A stretch of 64,000 bases of DNA from Sphingopyxis sp. Root154 (lineage in GTDB: Bacteria > Pseudomonadota > Alphaproteobacteria > Sphingomonadales > Sphingomonadaceae), in NCBI RefSeq assembly GCF_001427105.1, contig NZ_LMGI01000002.1, forward strand, positions 1-64,000, given 5' to 3'. This document shows, piece after piece, positions 53,387 through 62,594 of this stretch. The translations under genes were made by a program, and so were the position numbers. Under the pieces are notes generated by a model. It made no database searches, was not told where the DNA came from, and saw nothing but the letters and a program-made list of their open reading frames with translations. How positions within the stretch are numbered: the first letter of the stretch is position 1; the number at the start of each line of letters is the position of its first letter.

Positions 53387-55072
53387 GTGGCGGTTCACGA
53401 AGTCGATATATTGGTGATCGGCTCGGGCGCCGGGGCTTTGACTGCGGCCTTCACCGCTGCCGATGCCGGCGCCGACGTGCTGGTTGTCGAGAAAAGCGCG
53501 CGTTATGGCGGGACCTCGGCGACGTCGGGCGGCGGCATCTGGATCCCGAACAGCGACGACGCGCGTGCCAAGGGCCACGCCGACGACCCGAAGGAAGCGC
53601 TGGGCTATATCAAGGCATTGATCGGCGACGATGTACCCGAAACCAAGCTCGCGACCTATGTCGACAATGCGCACCGGATGCTGAGCTATCTCGAGGCGCG
53701 ATCCGAGGTTCGCTACACCGCCTATGCCTATTCCGACTATCATATGGACGTCGACGGCGCGCGCGACGGGTGGCGGACGCACGACCCCATCCCGCTGATG
53801 GCCGACCGGCTGGGCACGGATTTCGAGCGGATGGAGCCGCCGCACACGCTGACGCTGACCTTTGGCCGCTTCACCTGGACGATGGAGGAGGCGAAGCTGC
53901 TCCTGACCATGAGCCCCGGCGCCAAGCCTTTGCTGTTCAAGCTGATGCTCAAATATATGTTCGACCTGCCCTGGCGCTTCAAGACGAAGCGGTCGCGGCG
54001 GCTGACCGGCGGCAATGCGCTGATCGGACGACTGAAGCTGTCGATCGACGAAAAGGGCGTGCCGATCTGGCTCAATGCGCCGATGGTCGAACTGGTCCGG
54101 GACAAGAGCGGGATCGCCGGCGCGATCGTCGAACGCGACGGCGAGCGGATCGAGGTGCGCGCGCGCCGCGGCGTGATCATTGCGAGCGGCGGCTTCGACC
54201 ATGATGCCGCGCTGCGCGAAAAATATCTGCCGCAGCCGACCTCGGCCGACTGGAGCGCGGGGGTGCCGAGCAATACCGGCGACGGGCTCAAGGCCGGGCT
54301 CGCGGCAGGCGCCGCGACCGCGCTGATGGATTCGGCCTGGTGGGGTCCCGGCTTCCTGCTCGAAGGCGAGGACCGCGCGCGGATCCTGTTCGTCGAGCGC
54401 GCGCTGCCCTCGTCGATCATCGTCAATCAGGCGGGCCGCCGCTACATGAACGAGGCGGCGTCCTATCATGTCGCGGGGGGCGAGATGCACCGCTGCAACA
54501 CCCCCGACGCGCCTACCGCCCCCTCGTGGTTCGTGTTCGACGCGCGCTATCGCGGCAAATATATGCTGGGGCCGATGATGGCGGGCAAGCCATCGGCCGA
54601 CGGCCGCATTCCCGAAGCGATGCGCAAGATTCTCAAGAAAGCCGGAACGCTCGCCGGGCTGGCGAAGGAGATCGGCGTCGACGCCGCCGTGCTTTCCAAG
54701 GAAATTGCACGCTTCAACGCCAATGCACTCAAGGGCGAGGATCCCGATTTTGGGCGCGGCGCGTCCGCCTATGACCGGCATTATGGCGATGCGTCGGTGA
54801 CGCCGAACCCGACGCTCGCGCCGATCGCCGAGGCCCCCTTTTATGCCATCCCGATCTATCCGTGCGATCTTGGCACCAACGGCGGGCTGCTCACCGACGA
54901 CAACGGTCGGGTGCTCGGCGAGGACGGCAGGCCGCTGGGCGGGCTCTATGCGATCGGCAACGCTTCGGCGGCCGCGATGGGGCGGACCTATCCGGGCGCG
55001 GGCGCGACACTGGGCCCTGCGATGACCTTCGGCTGGCTCGCCGCGCGCCATGCGATGCGGGTGAATCAATAG
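53387..55072 (+). CDS. FAD-dependent 3-ketosteroid delta-1-dehydrogenase-like protein
   Basis: A 561-residue flavoprotein: Rossmann loop ILVIGSGAGALTAAFTAADA at the start, VVEKSARYGGTSATSGGGIW (KstD signature), ASGGFDHD mid-protein, and the C-terminal FAD motif LYAIGNASAAAMGRTYPGAG. Length and motifs match KstD, which introduces the 1,2 double bond that together with 9-alpha-hydroxylation opens ring B. A GTG at 53387 with AGGAG 8 nt ahead is preferred over the ATG at 53333, which has no ribosome site. Related enzymes act at delta-4, so exact position is inferred. Confidence 0.84.
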   Translation: MAVHEVDILVIGSGAGALTAAFTAADAGADVLVVEKSARYGGTSATSGGGIWIPNSDDARAKGHADDPKEALGYIKALIGDDVPETKLATYVDNAHRMLSYLEARSEVRYTAYAYSDYHMDVDGARDGWRTHDPIPLMADRLGTDFERMEPPHTLTLTFGRFTWTMEEAKLLLTMSPGAKPLLFKLMLKYMFDLPWRFKTKRSRRLTGGNALIGRLKLSIDEKGVPIWLNAPMVELVRDKSGIAGAIVERDGERIEVRARRGVIIASGGFDHDAALREKYLPQPTSADWSAGVPSNTGDGLKAGLAAGAATALMDSAWWGPGFLLEGEDRARILFVERALPSSIIVNQAGRRYMNEAASYHVAGGEMHRCNTPDAPTAPSWFVFDARYRGKYMLGPMMAGKPSADGRIPEAMRKILKKAGTLAGLAKEIGVDAAVLSKEIARFNANALKGEDPDFGRGASAYDRHYGDASVTPNPTLAPIAEAPFYAIPIYPCDLGTNGGLLTDDNGRVLGEDGRPLGGLYAIGNASAAAMGRTYPGAGATLGPAMTFGWLAARHAMRVNQ

Positions 55073-55110
55073 ATCCAACGTCGGAAAGCGACGCTTGGCA
55101 TTCCACTACT

Positions 55111-55132
55111 CGTCATTCCCGCGAAAGCGCGG
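55111..55132. repeat. Degenerate REP-like palindrome
   Basis: CGTCATTCCCGCGAAAGCGCGG contains CCGCG-AAAG-CGCGG. It resembles the short intergenic palindromes common in sphingomonad genomes (ATTCCCGCGAAAGCGGGAAT type) and lies between convergent genes, as such repeats often do. Confidence 0.4.
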
Positions 55133-55147
55133 CTGGCGGATACTCGC

Positions 55148-55903
55148 TCAGCGCGCCAGATAACCGCCGTCGACCGCGAGCGGGTGGCCGGTGATGAAGC
55201 TCGCCTTGCCCGAGCAGAGGAAGATCACCGCGTCGGCGATTTCATGTGCTTCGCCGATGCGGTTCATCGGGTGCATTTCGGCCACGAAGCGCGCCGCGGC
55301 TTCCTCCTTCACCACGGCATCGACCATCGGGGTGCGGATCGCGCCGGGACAGACGGCGTTGATGCGGATGCCCTGCGCGGCGTAGCGCATCGCAGCCGAG
55401 CGCGTGAGCCCGACGACCGCATGCTTCGACCCGCAATAGCCGGCGCCCCCGGCGCCCGCCATACCCGCGATCGACGCTGTATTGACGATCGCACCGCGCC
55501 CCGCCCTTTCCATATGGCGCAGTTCAGCGGCCATGCAGAGCAGCAGCCCGCGCTGGTTAACCGCGATGGTGCGATCATAGGCGCCAAGGTCGCCCCACGG
55601 CGTTTCCATGCCCTCGAGCGAAATCCCAGCATTGTTGAAGGCGCAATCGAGCTGGCCCCAGCGCGCCACCATATCGTCGACAAAGACATCGACCGCGTCG
55701 CCGTCGGTAACGTCAAGCGCGCCATGATGCGCCTCGCCGCCCTCCGCGCGGATCAGCGCGGCGGTTTCGGCGGCGCTGTCGCCATTGAGATCGCCGATCG
55801 CGACCTTCGCGCCCTCCGCGGCAAAGGCCAGCGCAGCGGCGCGGCCGATGCCGCTGCCCCCGCCGGTGACGAATGCGGTTTTTCCTTCGAACAACAGCGC
55901 CAT
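55148..55903 (-). CDS. Short-chain dehydrogenase/reductase
   Basis: A 251-residue classical SDR: FEGKTAFVTGGGSGIGRA, Asp in AIGDLNGDS (NAD-type), NNAGIS, Ser in TASIAG, catalytic YCGSK, ending TGHPLAVDGGYLAR. RBS AAAGGAGGCGGCG precedes the ATG. It follows the thiolase gene by 17 nt on the same strand. In steroid clusters such SDRs oxidise 3-, 7-, 12- or 17-hydroxyls or side-chain 3-hydroxyacyl-CoA. Confidence 0.83.
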   Translation of the reverse strand: MALLFEGKTAFVTGGGSGIGRAAALAFAAEGAKVAIGDLNGDSAAETAALIRAEGGEAHHGALDVTDGDAVDVFVDDMVARWGQLDCAFNNAGISLEGMETPWGDLGAYDRTIAVNQRGLLLCMAAELRHMERAGRGAIVNTASIAGMAGAGGAGYCGSKHAVVGLTRSAAMRYAAQGIRINAVCPGAIRTPMVDAVVKEEAAARFVAEMHPMNRIGEAHEIADAVIFLCSGKASFITGHPLAVDGGYLAR

Positions 55904-55920
55904 CGCCGCCTCCTTTTGAT

Positions 55921-57123
55921 TTAGACGATTTCGAACAGGCCGGCGGCGCCCATGCCGCCAGCGACGCACATCGAGACGACCGCATAGCGGACGCCGCGGC
56001 GCTTGCCCTCGATCAGCGCGTGGCCGACGAGGCGCGAGCCCGTCATCCCGAAAGGATGGCCGATCGCGATGCCGCCGCCGTTGACGTTGAGCTTGCCCGG
56101 ATCGATGCCGAGCTTGTCGCGGCAATAAAGCGCCTGGCTGGCGAACGCCTCGTTGATTTCCCAGAGGCCGATGTCGTCGATCTTGAGGCCGGCGCGTTCG
56201 AGCAGCTTGGGGATGGCGAAGACCGGGCCGATGCCCATTTCCTCGGCCTTGCAGCCCGCAACCTGAAAACCGCGATAGATGCCGAGGATCGGCAACCCTT
56301 CCTTCTCGGCCATCGCGCGGTCCATCACGACCTGTGCCGAGGCGCCGTCGGATAGCTGGCTGGCGTTACCCGCGGTGATATGACGGCCTTCCTTGACGAC
56401 GAGCCCGTCCTTGAACACGGGTTTCAGCCCCGCGAGCTTTTCGGCGGTGGTGTCGCAGCGCACGCCCTCGTCATGCGCCAGCGTCAATTCTTCCTTGCCG
56501 GTTTCATTGCCTTCTTTGTCGAACAGCGCCCTGGTGACGGTGATCGGCACAATTTCTTGCGCGAAGCGGCCCGCGGTCTGCGCCGCGCCCGCGCGCTGCT
56601 GGCTGGTCGCGGAGAAGGCGTCCTGCGCCTCGCGGCTGACGCCATAGCGGTCGGCGACGATCTCGGCGGTCTCGATCATCGCCATATAGGCGTGCGGGTC
56701 GGCCGTTTTGATGAACTCGGACCGGTTGCGAAAGGCCGGGGCGTGCTTGTTGAGGGTGAGCGAGATGCTTTCCATCCCGCCCGCAATCGCGACGTCGATC
56801 TCGTTGCACATGATGCCGCGCGCGGCGAGCGCAAGCGCGTTGAGCCCCGACGAACATTTGCGGTCGAGCGTGAAACCTCCGGTCGAATCGGGGAGTATCG
56901 AACCATGAACCGCCAGCCGCCCGAGATTGTAACTTTGCGTGTTCCAGTGGTTGCCGACGCCCAGATAGACGTCGTCGATCCGCGCCGGGTCGATCCCGGC
57001 ACGCTCGATCGCGGCGTTGACGACATGCGCCGCCAGCACCGGCGCCTCGGTGTCGTTGAATGCACCGCGATAGGCTTTGCCTACGCCGGTGCGCGCGGTC
57101 GAAACGATGGCGGCTTCGCGCAT
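55921..57123 (-). CDS. Acetyl-CoA acyltransferase (thiolase)
   Basis: A 400-residue thiolase with all three active-site regions: [18 protein letters not shown] (nucleophile Cys near residue 89), [20 protein letters not shown] (His), and [12 protein letters not shown] (second Cys). NEAFASQ is also present. Degradative length. It cleaves 3-ketoacyl-CoA and here may shorten a sterol side chain or ring fragment, as FadA5 does; that assignment rests on context. It starts 5 nt after the KSI stop. Confidence 0.87.
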   Translation of the reverse strand: MREAAIVSTARTGVGKAYRGAFNDTEAPVLAAHVVNAAIERAGIDPARIDDVYLGVGNHWNTQSYNLGRLAVHGSILPDSTGGFTLDRKCSSGLNALALAARGIMCNEIDVAIAGGMESISLTLNKHAPAFRNRSEFIKTADPHAYMAMIETAEIVADRYGVSREAQDAFSATSQQRAGAAQTAGRFAQEIVPITVTRALFDKEGNETGKEELTLAHDEGVRCDTTAEKLAGLKPVFKDGLVVKEGRHITAGNASQLSDGASAQVVMDRAMAEKEGLPILGIYRGFQVAGCKAEEMGIGPVFAIPKLLERAGLKIDDIGLWEINEAFASQALYCRDKLGIDPGKLNVNGGGIAIGHPFGMTGSRLVGHALIEGKRRGVRYAVVSMCVAGGMGAAGLFEIV

Positions 57124-57128
57124 CGCCA

Positions 57129-57506
57129 CTATGCCCCGGTGCTGCGCATGTTGGCGGGGCTCCAATAGGCGCGCATCTCGGTCACCTTGCCCTCGCCGTC
57201 GAATTTGAAGGTGTCGATTACCTCGATCTCTTTTGGCCCGCCGAAGTCGACGAGCACGGTGAAGGCAAAGGCGGCATAGTCGCCGCCGGTGCGGACCGGG
57301 CCGTCGAGGCGGAGCTTGGCGCCCGCCTGCATCGACATCGTATAAAAGGCGTGGATCGCGTCGCGTCCCTGGTGGATCGGGGTGCCGATCGGATCCTCGA
57401 CCGTCGCGTCGTCGGCGTAAAGGCCGGACGCCATTGCCGCGTCACCCTTTTCGAACGCCTCGACATAGCGTTCGACGGCGCGGACCATATCGTCATGGCT
57501 GGGCAT
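57129..57506 (-). CDS. ksi: Steroid delta-5-3-ketoisomerase
   Basis: A 125-residue NTF2-fold enzyme very similar to Pseudomonas and Comamonas ketosteroid isomerase: [33 protein letters not shown], and RAYWSPANM at the end. The catalytic set aligns as Tyr14 (oxyanion), Asp38 (base) and Asp98 (oxyanion), matching Tyr14/Asp38/Asp99 of the Comamonas enzyme. It shifts the delta-5 double bond to delta-4 in 3-ketosteroids before A/B-ring attack. It lies between hsaC and the thiolase gene in one operon. Confidence 0.88.
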   Translation of the reverse strand: MPSHDDMVRAVERYVEAFEKGDAAMASGLYADDATVEDPIGTPIHQGRDAIHAFYTMSMQAGAKLRLDGPVRTGGDYAAFAFTVLVDFGGPKEIEVIDTFKFDGEGKVTEMRAYWSPANMRSTGA

Positions 57507-57554
57507 GAGTATCTCTCCAATGATGCAGTAAGGGGGCGGGATTTCGGAGGCGCG

Positions 57555-58445
57555 TTAGCCGCCGAAGTCCCAGTGATGACCCCATTCGTCTTCCTTGATG
57601 CTGATCGTCGGGGTGAAACTGGCCCAGTCGGGCTGGATGCCGCCGAAGCCATATTCGATGTCGAAGCCGCCGGGGCTGCGCATGTAAAAGCTCACCATCT
57701 TGTCGTTCATATGCTTGCCGAGGCTCGACGAGATATGGATGTTCGCGGCCTTCGCGCGGTCGAGCGCACGCCCGACGTCGTCGAGGCCCGGCACTTCGAC
57801 CATCATATGGACCAGCCCGCTCGGCACCGGAAATTCGGCGAGCGCGACGCTGTGGTGGCGCGGATTGTCGCAATGGAGAAAATGCATGCCGAGCCCCGGA
57901 TCGTCGGGTCCGCCGCCCTGCATATAGACGCGCATCTCGTCGGTGTCGCCGAAACCGAGCAGCTCGATATAGAAGGCGCGCGTCTCGGCGATCTTCGCCG
58001 CGGGAAAGACGACATGCCCCATCCCCATCTCGCCCGTGATAAAGCCGGATACGCCAGCGGGCGAGACGAAGGGGTTGCCGTCGACGACGCGTCCCCAGCC
58101 GAGTTCGAGCCGGTTGCCCGAGGGATCGGTGCAGCGGACGAATTCGACGACATGGCGATCCTTCGCCTCCGCCTCGGACGCGGGCTCGACTACGACGCCT
58201 GCATCACGGAGTCCCGCAATGCCGCGATCGAAGGCGGCCTTGTCGGGATAGACGAGCCCCGCGGCGTGAAACTGCTCGGCATCGCCCTTGCGAATCAGCA
58301 TGCGAAACGGACGCTCGTCCATGCGCAGGCGCAGGCCGCCCGCATGGTCGATCGCCTGCATGCCCAGCACCTGTTCGGCATAGGCGCGCCACGCTTCGAC
58401 ATCGGCCGTATCGACCACGACATAGGCCAGTGACCTGATTGCCAT
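57555..58445 (-). CDS. hsaC: Extradiol dioxygenase, HsaC-type (3,4-DHSA dioxygenase)
   Basis: A 296-residue two-module type I extradiol dioxygenase. The iron ligands are His144 (GEMGMGHVVF), His213 (SGLVHMMVEV) and Glu264 (PGGFDIEYG), matching His145, His215 and Glu266 of mycobacterial HsaC. DNPRHHSVALAEFP with the acid-base His pair is also present. It cleaves the aromatised ring A of the secosteroid 3,4-DHSA next to the two hydroxyls. First gene of the leftward operon hsaC-ksi-thiolase-SDR, divergent from hsaA. Confidence 0.9.
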   Translation of the reverse strand: MAIRSLAYVVVDTADVEAWRAYAEQVLGMQAIDHAGGLRLRMDERPFRMLIRKGDAEQFHAAGLVYPDKAAFDRGIAGLRDAGVVVEPASEAEAKDRHVVEFVRCTDPSGNRLELGWGRVVDGNPFVSPAGVSGFITGEMGMGHVVFPAAKIAETRAFYIELLGFGDTDEMRVYMQGGGPDDPGLGMHFLHCDNPRHHSVALAEFPVPSGLVHMMVEVPGLDDVGRALDRAKAANIHISSSLGKHMNDKMVSFYMRSPGGFDIEYGFGGIQPDWASFTPTISIKEDEWGHHWDFGG

Positions 58446-58822
58446 TCACTCATCCCCTACGGACGGGTGCTCCGGCACCCTGAATCGAGCGCAAGCTACA
58501 GGCGAGAACGCGCTATATCAAGTATGATACGTAGAAATTTGCGTTATAATTTACGCAAACCGTATATTTTTCCTTCTCAGCTCGCACCTATCGCTGTCGA
58601 TCGATCAATCCAAAGCCCTGAACGCCGCTACGGCAAGCGACACTTTGCGTATCGCGCTGCGCGCCTCGATACGCAGCCCGGCCCTTCGAATAGCCCGAAG
58701 CGACATTTTGCATAGAATCCGGATTGACAGCTTGCGTAGAGAAATGCATCATTCACTACGAATATGGGAGTGATATCGCGACGCGGCCTCCCGCAAGCGC
58801 ATGAATATCCCGAGGAGAGCAT
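58446..58822. promoter_or_regulatory. Divergent hsaC/hsaA control region
   Basis: 377 bp without a convincing gene. It holds a perfect palindrome TTTGCGT-N8-ACGCAAA (58538-58559) with TATAAT at its centre. Repeated half-sites follow: TTTGCGT (58644-58650), TTTGCAT (58707-58713), and TTGCGTAGAGAAATGCAT from 58732. The last lies in the spacer of a promoter TTGACA (58724-58729)-N17-CATCAT that would drive hsaA. The multiple sites suggest strong regulation of both operons by one factor. Confidence 0.6.
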
Positions 58823-60034
58823 ATGGCCACCGCCCCGCAGCAAGCCGCCGACACCGCGCTGCCCACCCCCGCCGCGCTGATCGAGCGCGCCCGCGCAATG
58901 ATCCCGACGCTGAAGGCGCGCGCGCGTCAGACGACGCTCGACGGCAATGTGCCGGCCGAAACCGTCGCCGAGATGCAGGACGCCGGATTCTTCCGCATCC
59001 TGCAGCCGAAGCGCTGGGGCGGCTATGAAATGCACCCCAATGTTTTCTTCGAAGTGCAGAAGGCGCTTGCCGAAGGCTGCATGTCGACCGGCTGGATCTA
59101 TGGCGTGCTCGGCTGCCACCCCTATGAGCTCGCGCTCTTCCACGACGAGGCGCAGCGCGAGGTGTGGGGCGACAATGGCGGCGCGATGCTCGTCTCGTCG
59201 ACCTATCAGCCGGTGGGCAAGGTCGAGAAGGTCGAGGGCGGCTTTTACCTCTCGGGCCGCTGGGGCTTTTCCTCGGGCTCGACGCATTGCGGCTGGGTAC
59301 TGCTCGGCGCGCTCAACTTCGACACCGACGGTGGCCCGCCCGACATGCGCACCTTCCTCCTTCCGCGCGGCGACTATCAGGTCATCGAGGGGACATGGGA
59401 CGTCTTCGGGCTGCAGGGCACCGGCAGCTTCGACATCCTCGTCGAGCGCGTCTTCGTCCCCGAACATCGCACGCACAAGGCCAGCGACGGCTTTGCCTGC
59501 ACCAACCCCGGCCAGGCCGAGAATGACGGCCCGCTCTATCGCCTGCCCTGGGCGCAGATCTTTGTCCGGTCGGTGTCGACTGCGGCGTTCGGCGGCGCGC
59601 GCGCGGCGGTCAATGCCGCGATGGAGATCATGCAGGGCCGCATTTCGACCAACACCGGCAAGGCGTCTAAGGCCGATCCTTTGCTCCACGGCGCGATCGC
59701 GAATGCGCATGCGCAAATCCTTGAGATGGAGCTGACGCACCAGACGACCTTCGACCGGCTGATGGCGAAATCCGAAAGCGGCGAGCCGATCACAATCGAG
59801 GAACGCGCGCTCTATGCCTATCAGTCCTCGACCGTCGTGCGGCGGCTCGCCGAGCTGGTAGACGGCATGGTCCAGCTGCTCGGCGGCCGCGCCATCTATA
59901 TGTCGAGCGCGATCATCCAGCCGTGGCTCGACCTCAACGCCGCGCGCGCGCACGTCGCGAACGACCCCGGCAATCGCACCACCGACGTCGTGATGACGAT
60001 GCTCGGCGAACCGCCCGCCTTCACATTCATGTAA
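58823..60034 (+). CDS. hsaA: Flavin-dependent monooxygenase, HsaA-type (3-HSA hydroxylase)
   Basis: A 403-residue oxygenase of the acyl-CoA-dehydrogenase-fold monooxygenases: GNVPAETVAEMQDAGFFRIL, PKRWGGYEMHPNVFFEVQKA, STGWIYGVLGCHPYELALF, GRWGFSSGSTHCGWVLLGAL, and a C-terminal LVDGMVQLLGGRAIYMSS. HsaA hydroxylates 3-HSA to the catechol 3,4-DHSA using reduced flavin from HsaB. RBS GAGGAGAG precedes the ATG. First of the rightward operon; no hsaB follows it. Confidence 0.9.
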   Translation: MATAPQQAADTALPTPAALIERARAMIPTLKARARQTTLDGNVPAETVAEMQDAGFFRILQPKRWGGYEMHPNVFFEVQKALAEGCMSTGWIYGVLGCHPYELALFHDEAQREVWGDNGGAMLVSSTYQPVGKVEKVEGGFYLSGRWGFSSGSTHCGWVLLGALNFDTDGGPPDMRTFLLPRGDYQVIEGTWDVFGLQGTGSFDILVERVFVPEHRTHKASDGFACTNPGQAENDGPLYRLPWAQIFVRSVSTAAFGGARAAVNAAMEIMQGRISTNTGKASKADPLLHGAIANAHAQILEMELTHQTTFDRLMAKSESGEPITIEERALYAYQSSTVVRRLAELVDGMVQLLGGRAIYMSSAIIQPWLDLNAARAHVANDPGNRTTDVVMTMLGEPPAFTFM

Positions 60035-60046
60035 GAGGAAACTGCC

Positions 60047-60865
60047 ATGGGAGAGATGAAGGAAACGACCCACCGCGTCGCGGGCGGCTATGACATCACC
60101 ATCAAGGAAGCGGGCGAAGGCCCGGCGCTGGTGTTCGTCCACGGCAGCGGCCCCGGCGCGTCGGGGCTGTCGAATTTCCGGCATAATGTCGATGCGTTCG
60201 TCGCGGCCGGTTACCGCGTCATCCTGCCCGACCTGATCGGCTATGGCGCCTCGTCGAAACCTGAAGACATCGACTATACGCTGACTTTGTTCACCGACAC
60301 GCTGTACGACGCACTGAAAGCGCATGGGATCGAGACGGCGACGCTGATCGGCAATTCGCTCGGCGGCGGCATCGCGATCCAGATGACGCAGGATCACCCC
60401 GAATTCGTCGAACGGCTGATCCTGATGGCGCCCGGCTGCATCGAGGAGCTCGACGTCTATTTCGCCATGCCCGGCATCGCCGACATGCGTTCCTCGTTCG
60501 GCAGCCCCGACTTCAGCCTCGCCGACCAGCGGCGCCTCGGCGAAAATCTGGTTTACGATCCGAAACACATCACCGATGCGCTCGTGGAGGAGCGCTTCGC
60601 GGTCGCGCGCCGGCAGCCCAAGGACGTGATCACGCGGATGCGGACGCACAATGTCCGGCCGCGGCTGGGCGAGATCAAGGTACCGATCCTGCTCTTCTGG
60701 GGCCAGAACGAGCGGTTCATGCCGCTCTCGGGTATCCAGTATTTCTTCGAAGCGTGCGACGATGTGCGCTGCGTGACCTTCAACAAGGTCGGCCACTGGG
60801 TGCAGGTCGAGCGCGCGAGCGAGTTCAACCGCTATGCAATCGAGTTTCTCGATGAGCATCGCTGA
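60047..60865 (+). CDS. hsaD: Meta-cleavage-product hydrolase, HsaD-type
   Basis: A 272-residue alpha/beta hydrolase of the C-C bond hydrolase group: oxyanion HGSGPGASGLSNF near residue 32, nucleophile Ser104 in GNSLGGG, and His250 in GHWVQVE. The loop that normally supplies the catalytic Asp (WGRDDR in BphD) reads WGQNER, placing Glu222 at that position. It splits 4,9-DSHA into 2-hydroxyhexa-2,4-dienoate and the C/D-ring propionate. Overlaps the next gene by 14 nt. Confidence 0.88.
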   Translation: MGEMKETTHRVAGGYDITIKEAGEGPALVFVHGSGPGASGLSNFRHNVDAFVAAGYRVILPDLIGYGASSKPEDIDYTLTLFTDTLYDALKAHGIETATLIGNSLGGGIAIQMTQDHPEFVERLILMAPGCIEELDVYFAMPGIADMRSSFGSPDFSLADQRRLGENLVYDPKHITDALVEERFAVARRQPKDVITRMRTHNVRPRLGEIKVPILLFWGQNERFMPLSGIQYFFEACDDVRCVTFNKVGHWVQVERASEFNRYAIEFLDEHR

Positions 60866-61640
60866 AACTTACGGGCGCGAGCTTCATGCGGCGCTGCGCG
60901 ACCGGCGCACTGTTGAACCGCTGATCGCGCGCGATGCGTTGCTGACGATCGACGACGCCTATGCGATCAGCCTCGATTTCCTGTCGCGGCGGCTTGCCGA
61001 CGGCGAACGCGTCGTCGGCAAGAAGATCGGCGTCACGTCGAAAGCGGTGCAGGACATGTTGGGTGTCCATCAGCCCGATTTCGGCTTCCTCACCGATTGG
61101 ATGCATATCGAGGGCGATATCGACATCGACGCGAAAGCGCTGATCGCGCCGCGCGCCGAGGCCGAGATCGCGTTCATCCTGAAGGACAGCCTGAACGGTC
61201 CGGGCGTGACCGCCGCCGACGTGATCGCGGCGACCGCGAGCATCGCCCCCTGTTTCGAGATCGTCGACAGCCGCATCACCGACTGGAAGATCGGTATCGT
61301 CGACACGGTTGCCGACAACGCCTCGTGCGGTGTCTTTATACTCGGCAAGGAACGCATCGACCCGCGCGCGCTCGATCTGCCGAACCTGCATGTCGCGGTG
61401 GCGAAAAACGGATCGCCGTTGTCCGAAGGCTATGGCCATGCGGTTCAGGGCGACCCGGCGCAGGCGGTCGCGTGGCTCGCCAATACGCTCGGCGCGCATG
61501 GCGTGACGCTCGATGCCGGCGACATCATCCTGTCGGGCAGCCTCGTGCCCCTCGCACCCGCGGCGAAGGGCGACATTTTCGAAATGATCCTCGGCGACGG
61601 CCGCCGCACGCTCGGCCATTGCGTCGCGCGTTTTGTATAA
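60852..61640 (+). CDS. hsaE: 2-hydroxypenta/hexa-2,4-dienoate hydratase, HsaE-type
   Basis: A 262-residue hydratase of the MhpD/HsaE fold: DDAYAISLDFLSRRLADGER, VVGKKIGVTSKAVQDMLGVH, DFGFLTDWM, and the metal-site acids in APRAEAEIAFIL with EIVDSRITDWKI. It adds water to the dienoate to give 4-hydroxy-2-oxohexanoate. ATG at 60852 overlaps hsaD, confirming one mRNA. Confidence 0.9.
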   Translation: MSIAETYGRELHAALRDRRTVEPLIARDALLTIDDAYAISLDFLSRRLADGERVVGKKIGVTSKAVQDMLGVHQPDFGFLTDWMHIEGDIDIDAKALIAPRAEAEIAFILKDSLNGPGVTAADVIAATASIAPCFEIVDSRITDWKIGIVDTVADNASCGVFILGKERIDPRALDLPNLHVAVAKNGSPLSEGYGHAVQGDPAQAVAWLANTLGAHGVTLDAGDIILSGSLVPLAPAAKGDIFEMILGDGRRTLGHCVARFV

Positions 61641-61649
61641 GGAATGGCA

Positions 61650-62594
61650 ATGACCCGCGTGAAGGCAGCGATCATCGGTTCGGGCAATATCGGCACCGAC
61701 CTGATGATCAAGATGATCAAATATCCGCAGAATATGGAGCTGGTGGCGGTCGTCGGCATCGACGAAAAATCCGAAGGGCTCGCGATGGCGCGCGAACGCG
61801 GCGTCGCGACGACGCATGAAGGCATCGACGGGCTCAAAGTCATGGACGTCTATCCCGAGATCGGCATCGTTTTCGACGCGACCAGCGCCTATGCGCACAA
61901 GGTGCATGACGCCGCGCTGCGCGCCGACGGCAAGCGGGTCGTCGACCTGACCCCCGCGGCGATCGGCCCTTATACGATCCCGACCGTCAACGGTGAGGAC
62001 AATCTCGATGCCGGCAACGTCAATATGGTGACGTGCGGCGGACAGGCGACAATCCCGATGGTCGCCGCGGTCAGCCAGGTCGCCACCGTCCATTATGCCG
62101 AGATCGTCGCATCGGTCTCGTCGCGCTCGGCGGGACCCGGCACGCGCGCCAATATCGACGAATTTACCCGCACGACCGCGGGCGCGATCGAAAAGGTCGG
62201 CGGCGCGGCGCAGGGCAAGGCGATCATCATCCTCAATCCCGCCGAGCCGCCGATGATCATGCGCGACACGGTCTTTACGCTGTCCGAGGGCGCCGACGAG
62301 GACACGATCCGCGCGTCGGTCGAGGCCATGGTGAAGAAGGTGCAGGCTTATGTGCCCGGCTACCGCCTGAAGCAGGAGGTGCAGTTCGAGCGCTTCGGCG
62401 ACAACAACAAGCTCAAGATCCCCGGGCGCGGCGAGTTCACCGGGATCAAGACGATGATCCTGCTCGAGGTCGAGGGTGCGGGCGATTACCTGCCCCCCTA
62501 TTCGGGCAATCTCGACATCATGACCGCCGCCGCCAAGGCGACCGGCGAACTGCTCGCAGAGCGTATCCGCGAAGGAAAGAAGGTGGTCGCATGA
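61650..62594 (+). CDS. hsaG: Acylating acetaldehyde/propionaldehyde dehydrogenase, HsaG-type
   Basis: A 314-residue dehydrogenase: NAD loop [32 protein letters not shown], and active-site Cys in [12 protein letters not shown] near residue 130. It oxidises the aldehyde channelled from the aldolase to acyl-CoA. ATG at 61650 has AAGGA at good spacing; an ATG 6 nt earlier directly abuts that site. It overlaps the aldolase gene (ATGA), as expected for two subunits of one complex. Confidence 0.92.
   Translation: MTRVKAAIIGSGNIGTDLMIKMIKYPQNMELVAVVGIDEKSEGLAMARERGVATTHEGIDGLKVMDVYPEIGIVFDATSAYAHKVHDAALRADGKRVVDLTPAAIGPYTIPTVNGEDNLDAGNVNMVTCGGQATIPMVAAVSQVATVHYAEIVASVSSRSAGPGTRANIDEFTRTTAGAIEKVGGAAQGKAIIILNPAEPPMIMRDTVFTLSEGADEDTIRASVEAMVKKVQAYVPGYRLKQEVQFERFGDNNKLKIPGRGEFTGIKTMILLEVEGAGDYLPPYSGNLDIMTAAAKATGELLAERIREGKKVVA

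Noticed and set aside
58467-58715. 82-codon frame in the hsaC/hsaA intergenic region
   Set aside because: No ribosome site, low-complexity basic product, and it covers the palindromes and half-sites of the control region.
58628-60859. A 743-codon open frame on the minus strand
   Set aside because: It is antisense to hsaA and hsaD and continues into the divergent control region; the composition is that of a complementary-strand artefact.
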